From Rapana venosa (Eukaryota; Mollusca; Gastropoda; Neogastropoda; Muricidae), in assembly GCA_028751875.1 (NCBI GenBank), contig CM054158.1:14493101-14557100 (forward strand): a stretch of 64,000 bases of DNA, given 5' to 3'. Shown here piece after piece: positions 1 through 9,802 of this stretch. Within the stretch, counting starts at the first letter, position 1; the number at the start of each line of letters is the position of its first letter. Made by a program: the position numbers and the translations under genes. The notes beneath the pieces are model-generated. The model was not told the DNA's origin. It saw only the letters and a list, made by a program, of their open reading frames with translations, and searched no databases.

Positions 1-291
1 TATTATAGATATACAGAGAGAGAGAGACAGAGATAGAAAGAGAGAGAAGAAGAAGTATCAAACAAGTCTGTAAAACACCTCCTGACTTAAGTTAATTTCA
101 GCCCTGTGCTTTCCTCAGCAGTAGAGACCAGAAAGTTGGGGCAGGATATTATCATTCATCTAGTGCACGTCTTGTGGAAAAGGACATAACCATGTTTCCT
201 CATCTCCAAGCTCAACTACAGTTACACATGTTGCCTTTCTTTAAAGTCTCTGATGTCTCTTTACACACACATTTCTGCATCTGCCTATAGG

Positions 292-391
292 TTCTGTTAC
301 ACACACGAACGCACACACACATGTACACACACACACACGTACACACACACACACACACGTACGCACACACACACACACACGCACACAGGAA
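292..391. repeat. (CA)n microsatellite
   Basis: An impure CA/GT dinucleotide run with scattered ACGT interruptions. It lies upstream of the first visible TRAF exon. Bases 1-290 before it hold a short AG-rich stretch and otherwise nothing I recognise. Confidence 0.9.
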
Positions 392-495
392 CAGATGACA
401 AAATTTACAAAACTGCATGCACACGGGGACTGGATGGAAAAAAAGGACATGAGTGCTTATTCCATTATCCTCAAAATAAAAGAACAAAATAAAAT
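388..495 (+). repeat. SINE-B 3' fragment
   Basis: It matches the 3' end of SINE-B: an ACAGATGACAAAATTTACAAAA-type block, then GGGGACTGGATG, a GAGTGCTTATTCCATTATCC block and an AAAATAAAA tail. The tRNA head and centre are absent, so it is 5' truncated. Confidence 0.75.
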
Positions 496-617
496 AAAAC
501 ACACAAACACATGCACGCACACACAACATGCGTGCATGCATATGTAAAGTAGAAAGAGGGAGAGAAAGTCAGCTTGAAACTTCAGTTATAGCAGGTGAAA
601 ATGACCGTATTCAACAC

Positions 618-648
<31 letters not shown>
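618..648. repeat. (CA)n microsatellite next to a TRAF acceptor
   Basis: A pure ACAC run ending about 25 bp before the 3' splice site of exon 674-940. It occupies the usual branch-point zone. Confidence 0.85.
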
Positions 649-673
649 ATGTATTTTCCCATCGACTTCACAG

Positions 674-940
674 ATGCCACGGAGCGAGATGGACGCTCAC
701 CTCTCAGAAGACGCAGTCGCTCACGTCAACTTACTCTACGAGGCTGTAGTCCAGCTGTTCCGCCATTTGCGCATACCCCCACTCTCAGGGCAGTGGGGGC
801 CTGGTCCTAAAGAGGGCCTGTCGGCGACCGACGTCCCCGGAACCATATCCAGCATGGTGCCTCTCGTCTATCAGATGAGCTCTATAGACGTCGGTACACT
901 TCGCCAGTCTTCGGATAAAGCTGTCGATCCACAACAGCAG
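674..940 (+). CDS. TRAF6: TRAF-like adaptor, internal exon
   Basis: An 89-codon open exon in phase 0, bounded by an acceptor (..TTCACAG) at 673 and a donor (GTCAGT) at 941. It joins in frame to the exons at 2641 and 3685. The peptide begins MPRSEMDAHLSED and ends DKAVDPQQQ. I see no zinc finger or catalytic motif; the helical stretch AVAHVNLLYEAVVQLF may be part of the linker between the N-terminal zinc fingers and the coiled coil. The assignment to the TRAF gene rests on strand, phase and proximity, not on homology of this exon itself. The N-terminal RING/TRAF-zinc-finger exons would lie to the left of the window. The internal ATG at 674 is unlikely to be the gene's start. An unrelated + strand gene is possible but less likely. 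Confidence 0.65.
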
Positions 941-1009
941 GTCAGTGGGTTTTTTTATACAGATTAATGTCAGAGTGTATGAATAGGTTTTTTGGTTTTT
1001 TGTTTGTTT

Positions 1010-1430
1010 TTACAGCCTTTTTTTTCGTTTGTTGGCTAGAGCTCCAAGGTTTGCCGATGGGAAGATTTTTGCATGTGCGACTGTTTTTACCTGCCGTTAA
1101 GGTAACCGCATTCTGACTTCGGGGATACAGTTGGGTATTGAACCTATTCATTTTTCCAGAACAGTCAGGAGGTACCTCCCTGCTCTTTTTGTTTTTTTAC
1201 TGTTGTGGGTTCTTTTGATGTGCACAGGTCCGTAAGCACACAGGTCAGACTGGTTTAAGAGTGACCTCTGAACGAGTGTGTGTGTGAGACAAGAGGTTCT
1301 GGGTTCCATTCCCAGCTTTGCCCTTTCTGGGATTGGTGGGGCTATAAACATTGTGAATGGGAAAAAAAATCCATCCACAGGTCACATGTGGCATGCTGGG
1401 TATGTTCATGGTGTCCATGCTACCAGCCAT
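1010..1430 (-). repeat. SINE-B 3' module and related tRNA-like fragments
   Basis: The first part is the reverse complement of the SINE-B long 3' module (GCTAGAGCTCCAAGG..., CCGTTAAGGTAACCGCATTCTGACTTC). It is followed by the block TCAGGAGGTACCTCCCTGCTC...GTCCGTAAGCACACAGG, which recurs at 25320-25410, and a B-box-like GGTTCTGGGTTCCATTCCCAG. These are old, diverged copies inside the TRAF intron. Confidence 0.6.
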
Positions 1431-1473
1431 TGCTGGCCTACTCTGCTATGAAAGATTTTTAGGGAGGGGGGTC

Positions 1474-1806
1474 TTCTTCTTTCTTCATCGAACGCTCAGA
1501 CAGCAACTATTGTTGTCTGACCTATGAGCAAAACTGCATTGTGCTGGCTTCAAGCTCCTGACAGGTTAGGCCCAGTGCATGCAACTTCAGCATGGGAAAG
1601 AATTATTACCTTTTAAGTCTTTCTAAGGGATAAAAAGGCAGGATAATGGACCAAGAAAACACAAGAAGATGACAGGAAGGAAAGGAACAAGGCAGAAAGA
1701 GAGGGATAAAAATTTTAAAAAGAGGGAATTTCTGGCACAGAACTTCCAGAAGGTGAGGGATGCTATTTGTTTATACTGACAGGCCCCTGGTATTCCCATG
1801 GGGGTT
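1474..1806 (-). repeat. Family E interspersed repeat
   Basis: A near full-length reverse-strand copy. It starts with CTTCTTCTTT, then GCTCAGACAGCAACTATTGTTGTCTG, runs through an ACAGGAAGG..AAGGAACAAGGCAGAAAGAGAGGGAT block and ends ACTGACAGGCCCCTGG. It carries no protein-coding potential. Confidence 0.8.
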
Positions 1807-1814
1807 TTAAATGT

Positions 1815-2010
1815 GTGTGCAAAACATTGTGGCATGCACTTGCACACAGGACTTTGGTTTAAAGCCTCATCTGAAGGACTTTGAGGGGAATGGAATCAGT
1901 ACCAGAGTTAACTTCAGGGAGAGAAATCTCCACAAAAGGACCACTCAACCGAGATTGGAACCCACATCCTCAGGAACCGTCACATTGCAAGTCAAAACAC
2001 ACCCAAGCCG
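1815..2010 (-). repeat. Old SINE-B head fragment
   Basis: It keeps the SINE-B order on the reverse strand: GGACTTTGGTTTAAAGCCTCATCTGAAGGACTTT, a GTTAACTTCAGGGAGA block and a degenerate B box (GATTGGAACCCACATCC). It is strongly diverged. Confidence 0.6.
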
Positions 2011-2069
2011 AAAGACTTAAAAACATCAAAGTTTTTTCCCCTCACACTGGGCAACAACAACAAAAAAGA

Positions 2070-2570
2070 CACAAGGCTGGGAATCGAACCCAGACCCTCA
2101 TCACGGTTTACTTGTTACTAAGGCAGGTGAATGTCTTAACAACCATCCTACCACACGCAAGGCTGGGAATCGAACCCAGACCCTCATTCCCCCAGCCAAG
2201 TTAAGCAGCGTCGAGCGTGGTTACCAGTTGGATGGGTGACCGTTTGCGCGCCTTGGCTTCAGTACAGTTCCCCCCAGTTCACCCAGCTGTAAATGGGTAC
2301 CTGCCCTCTTTAGGGTCATGGAAGGTAAAGCAGTGAAGGAGAGGAGATGGGGCGCCGCTGCCCTCAATAAATATGCTGGCCCTAGAGAAGTTGAGGTCTC
2401 TGACGCCTCGCTCCCCTACGACCTTATAGGTTATGGGACTCCTTTACCTTTTTTTAAGGCAGGTGAACGTCTTAACCACCATCCTGCCACACGCAAGGCT
2501 GGGAATCGAACCCAGACCCTCATCACGGTTTGACTTGTGACTAAGGCAGGTGAACGTCGTAACAACCATC
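2070..2570 (-). repeat. Tandem tRNA-like SINE heads
   Basis: Three roughly 84-bp units on the reverse strand, each with an A-box-like GGCAGGATGGTTAAG and a B box GGGTTCGATTCCC that closes as a five-pair T-arm (CTGGG/CCCAG). Units lie at about 2070-2152, 2153-2186 resuming at 2456-2486, and 2487-2568. The middle one is split by a SINE-A. The D-arm also closes (GCAG/CTGC), but the anticodon region is degenerate, so these are not called tRNA genes. Confidence 0.65.
2187..2455 (+). repeat. SINE-A (5S-rRNA-like) copy 1
   Basis: It begins CCCCCAGCCAAGTTAAGCAGCG, continues with the 5S-like TTGGATGGGTGACCG, then GCTGTAAATGGGTACCTGCC, and ends in TTATGGGACTCCTTTACC. The tRNA-like 5' head is missing. 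It sits inside a tRNA-like SINE head unit. Confidence 0.85.
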
Positions 2571-2640
2571 CTGCCCCCCTTCTGGAACTTTAAGATGTTG
2601 CGATCTTAACCCGGCGCTGGCACGATCGATCTGATTTCAG

Positions 2641-3087
2641 ACGGGGGCGGTGTCATCGGCGTGGTCCCTCCCCTCCCCCCTCACGGCCGTCCCCCCCTCC
2701 CCTGCCCCCTCCACGTCCCTGGACTCGGGCAGAACCTCCAGCTTCCCCGCCCAGTCCACCCTGCACCGCTCCCCCTCCGACCCCAAGTACCTCCTGCACC
2801 ACAACAACGCGCCCTCCATGGTGACCCACGAGATGACCTTGGTGACCTGCGGGTCGGAGGGCGCGGGGGGGGACAGTCGGGGGCTGGAGATGCCCCCGAG
2901 CTGCGGGGAGGGGGGGGCGTGGGCGGGGAGCAGCCTGTGTGTGGGGGGGGGTGTGGGGGGGTTTGGGGGAGGGGGGGTCGGGGGGGGCAGTAGCGTGCAG
3001 GATGAACACAAGCTGGTGATTCACGACCAGAAGCTGCTGGAACTGCAGCTGAAGTTGGACAACATGGAGAGAAACTACAGGCAGAAG
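2641..3087 (+). CDS. TRAF6: TRAF-like adaptor, linker and coiled-coil exon
   Basis: A 149-codon exon in phase 0 from acceptor ATTTCAG to donor GTGAGA at 3088. It is Ser/Pro-rich first, then has a glycine-rich run (about residues 98-118 of the exon, encoded by long G runs), then the hydrophobic-heptad segment KLVIHDQKLLELQLKLDNME, which is typical of the coiled coil just before a TRAF domain. It joins in frame to the MATH exon at 3685. The coding G runs make this exon prone to sequencing indels, although the frame stays open. The Pro-rich ORFs on the opposite strand are shadows of its skewed composition. The coiled coil of TRAF proteins supports trimerisation (family knowledge). Confidence is high for an exon and moderate for the paralogue. 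Confidence 0.8.
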
Positions 3088-3300
3088 GTGAGAGGGCAGG
3101 GGGGGGGGGGGGGGGGGGTATGGGTGGGGAGGGTGTTGGGGGGGGAGGGGAGGTTGGTGGGGGGGGGGGGGTGTGTGTGTAGGGGGTGGAGATGTGGGGT
3201 GAGTGTGTAGGGGGAAGGTGTGTGCTTTGAAAGGGGGGAGGGTGTTTTGAAAAGGGTTGGGGAGGGGGTGTGTTTGGGGGAGGAGATGAATATTGCACTA
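3088..3300 (+). repeat. G-run cluster in a TRAF intron
   Basis: About 200 bp of GGGGGG, GTGTGG and GGGGAGG runs starts immediately after the 5' splice site. It contains at least ten separate runs of four or more G on the transcribed (+) strand. Confidence 0.85.
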
Positions 3301-3344
3301 TCACCTCTCAGTTAATGTTGTTATTCAAGTGAACAGAATATTAG

Positions 3345-3535
3345 TATGAACACGCACACGCTTGCACGTACACACGCCACACACACACACACTTGTACAC
3401 ATACTCTGCCGCACAAATGCTTTGCTTATTCATTTTACCATCAAGAAATAACACATACTCTCTCATCCCCCATCCCCCCCCCACCCCACACACACACATA
3501 CACACACTCTCTCTCTCTCTCTTTCTCTTTGGAGT
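3345..3535. repeat. CA and CT microsatellites in a TRAF intron
   Basis: Interrupted (CA)n at 3345-3400 and 3480-3507, then (CT)n at 3508-3530. The rest of this intron to 3684 is T-rich with no further feature. Confidence 0.85.
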
Positions 3536-3684
3536 AAGCTTTTTATTTTGGTCTTTTGTGCTTCTTTTTCTGAGTTTTTTTTGTTTGTTTCTTTCTTTCG
3601 TCATACAATATAAAAAAAACCTGTCAAATTTTGTGTACCAAAGAAATAAAAACGAGACAAAAATCACTACCCCCCGGGTCGCAG

Positions 3685-4188
3685 GTGAAGGAGATGAGCG
3701 AGATAGAAGGGCGCATCTGCAACGGGCAGTTCTACTGGAAGATCCGCAACTACTCGCGCTACCAGCGGGAGGCGGAGCGCGGGGAGACCACGGCGCTGCA
3801 CAGCCAGCCCTTCTACACCTGCCCCACGGGGGGCTACAAGCTGTGCCTGCGCGCCAACCTCAACGGCGTGGACTCGGCCCGGGGCCGCCACCTGTCCCTC
3901 TTCATCCACTTCATGCAGGGCGAGTACGACGACGTTCTGGACTGGCCCTTCCGCGGCCACATCGTCCTGTCGGTGCTGGACCAGAACGACTGCTGCGAGC
4001 TGCGCAGCCACGTGGCCGAGACGCTGATGGCCAAGCCCAACCTGGCGGCCTTCCAGAAGCCGGCCACGCCCCGCAACCACAAAGGCTTCGGCTACATGGA
4101 GTTCCTCCCCCTCAGTGCCTTGAAGAACTCGTCCTACATCAAGAACGACACGCTGGTCATCAAAGTGCATGTGGTTCCCAACGGGTGA
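3685..4188 (+). CDS. TRAF6: TRAF-family MATH (TRAF-C) domain, terminal exon
   Basis: A 167-codon terminal exon. The acceptor GGGTCGCAG ends at 3684 and TGA is at 4186-4188. It encodes a full TRAF/MATH domain, the eight-strand beta sandwich by which TRAF adaptors bind receptor tails and trimerise. Diagnostic stretches in order: NGQFYWKIRNYSRY (strand 1), SQPFYTCPTGGYKLCLRANL, HLSLFIHFMQGEYDDVLDWPF, IVLSVLDQND, LAAFQKPATPRNHKGFGYMEF and YIKNDTLVIKVHV. The PRNxKGFGY block and the AKPxLxAFQ spacing are closer to TRAF6 than to TRAF1/2/3/5 from my knowledge of the family, while the HLSLFIHFMQGEYD core is shared widely. The protein ends only three residues after the last strand, without the extra C-terminal tail of vertebrate TRAF6. 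GC content is much higher than in the surrounding repeats, as expected for coding DNA. The protein would act in the cytoplasm in Toll/IL-1/TNF-type signalling to NF-kB. Confidence 0.92.
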   Translation: MKEMSEIEGRICNGQFYWKIRNYSRYQREAERGETTALHSQPFYTCPTGGYKLCLRANLNGVDSARGRHLSLFIHFMQGEYDDVLDWPFRGHIVLSVLDQNDCCELRSHVAETLMAKPNLAAFQKPATPRNHKGFGYMEFLPLSALKNSSYIKNDTLVIKVHVVPNG

Positions 4189-4254
4189 GAGTGGGGGGGG
4201 GGTGTGTGTGAGTGTGTGTGTGTGTGTGTGTTAGTGTGTGTGTGTGACGGTTGA
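4189..4254. repeat. G run and (GT)n just after the TRAF stop
   Basis: GAGTGGGGGGGGGG followed by an imperfect TG repeat at the start of the presumed 3' UTR. No clear AATAAA is seen before 5115. Confidence 0.7.
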
Positions 4255-4620
4255 GGTCAGCTGGCAGTGCGGAGAGGTCGTTTGGAGGGGGAGGCTGAGG
4301 CCTTTCAGTTTTTGTGTCGGGGTTTGAGGATAGCTGGCAGTGCGTTGAGGGCTTGGGGGGGGGGGGGGGGGGGGGGTCTTAGGCCTTTGTGTCGTGGATT
4401 GAGGAGTGTGTTGAGGTCTTTTGGGATACTTAGACTTTGGTTGTTTGTGTCGTGGATTGAGAGTTTGTTGTGAGGTCTTGGAAGACTTGGGCCTTTGTTT
4501 TTGTTGTGGATTGAGCAGTGTGTTGAGGTTTTGGGGAGACTTAGGCCTTTGTCTGTGTCATGGATTGGGGATAGCTGATGTGTTGAGGTCTTTTGGGGTT
4601 TGACCTTTGAGATTCTTCAG
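4255..4620 (+). repeat. Minisatellite of about 65-bp units
   Basis: Five to six diverged units share GTGTCGTGGATTGAGG, a GTTGAGGTCTTTTGGG-type block and TTAGGCCTTTG. A 22-base G run (4355-4376) lies inside the second unit. It lies in the probable TRAF 3' UTR or just beyond. Confidence 0.75.
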
Positions 4621-4717
4621 TTCTCCCTCTTGTTGTCCTGGCTGCAAGTTTGTCTCTGAAAAGCAGAGCGGCAGATTTGGGATTTGGTCTAGTGTGGATG
4701 GTAATGAGAGAAAGGTG

Positions 4718-5121
4718 TGGGGGTCGGAATAGCTTAGTGGTTAGAGTATTGAGCTCTTGACCTGATGGCACCACCACCAAGGCACCCATTTGAGGGAATT
4801 TTTCCCTTGAGTTAACATCAGTACTCACTGCACTCCCCTGAAAGTCTTTAGGATGAGACTATAAACTGAGCTCCCTTGTACATACGTACGCATGTAAAAC
4901 ATCTGGCACACATGTTAATGCCCGTTCCACTGTTTGGAAGAATAGGTCATTGTGTGCGGGTAGGAATGGATGACAAAATCTGTAAAATGCGTGCACATGG
5001 ATGTTGTGGTTAGACATCATCCTCAAAGTTGGAATGTGGGCTCTGTCTTAATGGTGGGCAGACAGTCACATACACAAAGTGATGCCTTCGTGAACCTCAG
5101 AGCTCCAGCCACGGAATAAAA
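4718..5121 (+). repeat. SINE-B copy, long 3' module
   Basis: The head has an A box in GGTCGGAATAGCTTAGTGG, and the centre has GAGTTAACATCAGTACTCACT and ATGAGACTATAAACTGAG. It ends in the long 3' module (GGTGGGCAGACAGTCACATAC...GAGCTCCAGCC) and an AATAAAA tail. Confidence 0.8.
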
Positions 5122-5199
5122 AGCAACTCAACCCTGTATTTCCCCATCATGCTGAAAGGCCCAGAGTTATGCCACCCATTTGACTTTGTCATCCGCAAA

Positions 5200-5480
5200 G
5201 GAGGTCAAACAGGAAGTTACAAAGGTTACAGAGGTCACAAGGGGCGTAGGGGTAACAAAGGATATAAGTGTTGCAACGGCAATAATAAGAATGCTACAAA
5301 AGTCACATATGCTATATAGGATACCTTATGTTAACGTATGATACAGGTGTTACAAAAGCACTGATATAGAAGTTATGAAGACACTTATTCATAGGTTACC
5401 CAGGTACAGGAGTTACAAAAGCACTGATATATAGAGATCACAAAGGCGCCAATACAAGGTTGCAAAGGCCGTGATACAAG
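5200..5480 (+). repeat. Degenerate tandem repeat (GTTACAAAAG motif)
   Basis: GGTTACAAAAGCACTGATATAG-like blocks recur about every 20-60 bp with heavy decay. No coding potential. Confidence 0.5.
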
Positions 5481-5565
5481 TCAAGTCAAATTCTTTATTT
5501 TAAAAAAACAACCTCTATGTGGGTATGTAGAAATGCATCATGTACACAAAACCATCCAAATCATC
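5481..5565 (-). repeat. Family H (TCAAGTCAA-ended) fragment
   Basis: It starts with TCAAGTCAAATTCTTTATTTT, the same end seen at 24779, 51082 and 51326. It is probably the 3' terminus of a non-LTR element on the reverse strand. Confidence 0.5.
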
Positions 5566-5654
5566 CTCAGCAATCGAGATTATGATCATCTCTAAACAAC
5601 CAGTACCGCAGCAAAGATCACCCTCAGAAGCTACAGAAGTGACCTCCTCCATTC

Positions 5655-6022
5655 ACAGCAGACTTCTCTGATGAAACCTGGGCTGCCCTCCCCCCAGGGA
5701 GAGCAGGGGGCCATCAGTGCATGATCTCTCCTGTGTTCCCTGTCTGCAAATGTGTGACTTGCATTCATTTTCTTTCAGGGGTGGCTTTTTGTTTTTCCAA
5801 CAACAGCTTGTCAAAAAGCTGTCCTTGTTCCTCTTTGGGTTGGTCTACATGCACTAAAATGTTACACACAGGACTTTGGGTTGATCACCTTATCTCAAAG
5901 ACGTGCCAAGACCACCACTTATAATCAAGGGGAGGGGGGAGTCTGGCTTAAGAAAGGAATCGCACATGTCGCCTTTCTTGTTTTAGATTGGTGCATAACC
6001 GCTAGACCACTGATCCATTGAA
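5655..6022 (-). repeat. Old SINE-C copy
   Basis: A diverged reverse-strand copy of the element at 15770-16250: GACTTCTCTGATGAAACCTGGGCTGCCC, a TGCACTAAAATGTTACACACAGGAC block, AGACCACCACTTATAATC, and a head ending AACCGCTAGACCACTGATCCA. Confidence 0.7.
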
Positions 6023-6947
6023 GGTCTTCTTGTGCATTCCCTGGCTACGTCAGTTTTGAATCTGGTCTGGATGGCAAAAGTCTGCAGTCTGTCTGTCGCA
6101 GTGACCCTGTTGGTCCCCAGAGTTTTTCCTGTCAGAGCTCTACTACTGGGCTGGGCCACCACGTCTGGTGTCTCAGAGTGTTGATGGTAGGGACAGGACT
6201 GCAGGATATAGGAGAGGAGGAGGGGGGGGGGGTGCAGGTATGGGCCTGTGCCGCAAGGTCACACAGGTCAGTGTGGGACGTTTTGAAGTGTTGGAGATGG
6301 GAAAGGAGCTGGCAGTGTCCTGTTCGCAGCCTAAAGATGGGGACTTGAGCAGATGTGTTTAGCTTGTTGAAGTTTAAACAGTTGTGATGACAAACGCCCT
6401 CTACATGCACTGCCAGCTGTCCTCGTCTTATTTTTCATAGGGTTTGGGTTTTTTTTGGGGGGGTTGGGTTTTTGTATGGGTTTTTGTGTTTATTTGGGAG
6501 TTGGTGTTGTTGGGTTGGGTTTTTTTTAGAGCAAATGAGAGCAAATGACTGGCAAGAGCAGTGACACGGTTTTACAGTTCATGTGATTTGTATCTTGAAA
6601 CAGGGTGTGATTGTGGATACATACATTCATGTATGCGTTTTCTGGTAAGGAGGTTTAATGTTTCAGGGGGTATCCTCCCCCCTCCTCAACTGTTTATGCT
6701 GCATCTCAGGGTGGACATCAGTGCATGTTAAAGATACATGGACATTTTGTAACAGTGGAAGATCGTGGGGTGTATCGTTGTTTTTTTTCTCCTGTGTTGT
6801 TCATTTTTTTCCCCCTTAACTGTATGGTCAACAGTATTTTTGATATAAATGTGTACTGTTTTGTGTTACATTGTGCTTTGACTTTCCCGTTATATTCTAT
6901 TTTGGCCTGTACTTCTCTCTCTCTCCTTTTTTTTTTTCTTTGTAGAG
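6023..6947. other. Intergenic stretch without recognised genes
   Basis: It holds a G run at about 6223, a GT/T-rich section at 6440-6535 and T-rich sequence before 6947. A stretch at 6061-6180 (GTCTGCAGTCTG...GGGCCACCACGTCTGGTGTCTCAGAG) resembles 28080-28200, so it is probably another diverged repeat. Confidence 0.6.
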
Positions 6948-7745
6948 GGAGAATAGCTTAGTGGTTAGAGTTTGTAATCTGATAGCACAGGTTCCAGCCA
7001 CAACTGAGATGCTTGTTCATGGTGATTTTTCCCCAGACATCAATACCGAGTCCAATCCTCCAAAAGTCATTCAGGTTTCTTCTTCTTCGTCATCGCCGAA
7101 AGCTCAGACAGCAAGTATTGTCTGTTATATGAACGAAAATGTCACTCTGTTTCAGCACCTGACAAGTCAGGCCCAGCACATCCAACTTTGGCATAAGAGA
7201 GAACTGTTATCTTTTAAGTCTTTCTGGAGAAAAGGCAGGAGAATGGACCAAGAAGGCAGAAAATAGACAAGAAGTAGGTGAAAGGAAGAAAAGGAACAAG
7301 GCAGAAATAAAGAGAGGGATAGCAAAAGAGGACATATTTTTAGCAGAAATGACAAGAAGAAAAGGAACAAGGCAGAAATAAAGAGAGGGATAGAAAAGAG
7401 GAAATTTATAGCACAGAATTTCCTGATGCTATTTATACTGGCAGACCCATGGCATGCCCACAGGGGAGTCCTTCGGTGAAGCTGTAAACCAAAACCCCAT
7501 CTGTGAGCGAACAGATGCAGAACATCTTGCACACGTGTTAAAACCCGGTTCCGCCTTTCAGAAGAGTAGGCCATTCTGTGCCACTAGGAACGGATTGCAA
7601 AACGTTAAAGATGCGTGCACACTGGTGTCTTGCGAAGACATCATCCCTGAAGTCGGAATGTGGCAACCTTCATTGGGGGGCAAAGAGGTCACACACATAA
7701 AATCTCACCTTTGGTAAACTTCAGAGTTGTAACCAAGGAACAACA
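6948..7745 (+). repeat. SINE-B copy split by a family E insertion
   Basis: SINE-B sequence runs 6948-7071 (head GAATAGCTTAGTGGTTAGAG to CTCCAAAAGTCATTCAGG) and resumes at 7462 (AGTCCTTCGGTGAAGCTGTAAACC) to the long 3' module ending at about 7745 (GTAACCAAGGAACAAC). The intervening 390 bp is a reverse-strand family E copy. The bases at the break are partly duplicated. Confidence 0.75.
7072..7461 (-). repeat. Family E copy with an internal duplication
   Basis: A reverse-strand copy from TTTCTTCTTCTTCG to ACTGGCAGACCCATGGCATGCCC. The GGAACAAGGCAGAAATAAAGAGAGGGATAG block occurs twice in tandem, so this copy is longer than others. Confidence 0.8.
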
Positions 7746-7928
7746 AAAAAACCAACAACCCCAAACTAACAAACAAACACACAAAAAACCCTACAAGCCA
7801 AACCAAAAGTGTTTCTCTCAGTGTTTATCTTTGTCTTTTTTTTTTTCTGTCTCTGTGTCTATCTCTGTCTTTCTGTATCTGTAATACTCTGTAGAGCTAT
7901 CTGTTCTATTGCTATGTCTGTCTGCTCT

Positions 7929-8109
<181 letters not shown>

Positions 8110-8139
8110 AGATACATAGAAATATGAATAGTTGTGTCA

Positions 8140-8870
8140 TATATATGTAGCTATGTCAGATATATATGTGTAGCTATGTCATATGTATATGTGTAGCTAT
8201 GTCATATGTGTATGTGTAGCTATGTCATATGTGTGTAGCTCTGTGATTATATGTGGTTAGCTATGTTATTATGTGTGTAGCTATGTGATTACGTGTGTAG
8301 CTATGTCATATGTGTGTAGCTCTGATTATATGTGTGTAGCTATGTGATTATGCATGTAGCTATGTGATTAAGTGTGTAGCTATGTGATTACCTATGTGGT
8401 TATGTGTGTGGTTATGTGATTACGTATGTAGCTAAGTGATTATGTGTATAGCTATGTGGTTATGTATGTAGCTATGTGATTATGTGTGTAGCTATGTGGT
8501 TATGTGTGATTATGTGTGTAGCTATGTGGTTACGTATGTAGCTATGTGATTCTGTGTGTAGCTATGTGGTTATGTGTGTAGCTATGTGATTCTGTGTGTA
8601 GCTATGTGATCACTTATGTAGCTCTGTGGTTCTGTGTGATTGTGTGTAGCTATGTGATTATGTGTGTAGCTATGTGGTTATGTGTGTAGCTATGTGATTC
8701 TGTGTGTAGCTATGTGATCACTTATGTAGCTCTGTGGTTCTGTGTGATTGTGTGTAGCTATGTGATTATGTGTGTTGCTGTGTGATTATGTGTGTTGCTG
8801 TGTGATTATGTGTGTTGCTGTGTGATTATGGGTTAAGCTATGTGATTACATGTGTAGCTATGTGGTGGTT
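8140..8870 (+). repeat. Minisatellite of GTAGCTATGTGATTATGTGT units
   Basis: About 730 bp of a 20-bp unit with variants (GATTC, GGTTA, CACTTA). Part of the array is a direct 108-bp higher-order repeat: the block at 8561 recurs at 8669. Confidence 0.9.
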
Positions 8871-9257
8871 ATGACTGCCATTATCAAATATTTGGTGCTG
8901 CAATATATATATGATATATTATCCAGGAGGGACAGGACGGTTGCTGATTTTATCTTTTATTAATTCTGTCTTTTTTTCCCTATATTGTTTAATTGTCTTT
9001 AAAATCTTTTTTGTTTTGTTTTATTTTTGCTGCCTGTTATCTGTACTACTGATTATAGCTGGTCTGCTTCACTTTGTTGACAAAACGGATGGGATTTTGT
9101 CATGTATGCATGATGTTAAATTTGACCTCGCATATATAGGACCTTGGTTTATAGTCTCATCATAAGGACTTTGTGTGTGAGAGTGGAGTTGGTGCCAATG
9201 TAAACTCCAGAGGGAAAATGACACACATTAATGGACACCTCTGTGGTGATAGGAAGC
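8871..9257. other. AT-rich spacer with a SINE-B fragment
   Basis: Nothing coding. About 9125-9225 resembles the reverse-strand SINE-B centre (GGACCTTGGTTTATAGTCTCATC...GTAAACTCCAGAGG). Confidence 0.55.
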
Positions 9258-9712
9258 TGTTGTGATGTATTGCATTGTATACCACTGCAGACTTTTCTGC
9301 ATGAAATGTGGGCTGTTCTCCTGAGGGAGGATATATCGCCACAAGACTAACACTACTCTTGGGGGTTTTTGGTGGGGGGTTTTTTGGGAGGGTCCAATTT
9401 TCCTGTCTGTATGTGTGTTTGTTTCCCTATGAGAGTGGTTTATTTGAACTACATAATGCTGCTCGAAATAAAAGAATAAGTAAAAGAATAAATACAAAAA
9501 ATAATTAGCTCTCTTGTTGCTGTGGGATTTGTTTTGTTTTTTTTACATGCGCTTGATGTGTGATGCACACAGAAACTCAGTGTATGATCTCCTCCAAAAG
9601 ACAAGCATCCAGACCATCACTCAAGGTCAAATGAATGGGGGAAAAGTTCAGGCTCAAACCCATGATTTCGTCCTTTCTAGATGGCTGGGTTACCGCTAGA
9701 TTGTCTGTATCT
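9258..9712 (-). repeat. Old SINE-C copy
   Basis: A diverged reverse-strand copy: GCATGAAATGTGGGCTGTTCTCC, TATCGCCACAAGA, TTGTTTCCCTATGAGAGTGG, AGCTCTCTTGTTGCTGTGGG, AGACCATCACTCAAGGTC and CTTTCTAGATGGCTGGGTTACCGCTAGA. A short SINE-B-like tail (GAAATAAAAGAATAAGTAAAAG) interrupts it near 9468. Confidence 0.7.
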
Positions 9713-9802
9713 TCAGATTCTAACTACTTAATCTTTAATCTTGAGACTCTATAAGTCTTCATGACTGAAAGTACCGTGAGAATTTTGTCTGGCATCAAAG
9801 AG

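Noticed and set aside
2187..2260. 5S rRNA gene
   Set aside because: Only the internal promoter segment of about 45 bp matches; the 5' and 3' ends that form helix I are absent, and the same segment recurs in all SINE-A copies.
2681..3304. Proline-rich 207-codon ORF on the - strand
   Set aside because: Antisense to coding and intronic G runs; it crosses the exon boundary without a change in character.
3667..4170. 167-codon ORF antisense to the TRAF MATH exon
   Set aside because: A shadow of GC-rich coding sequence; the + frame has clear MATH homology and splice sites.
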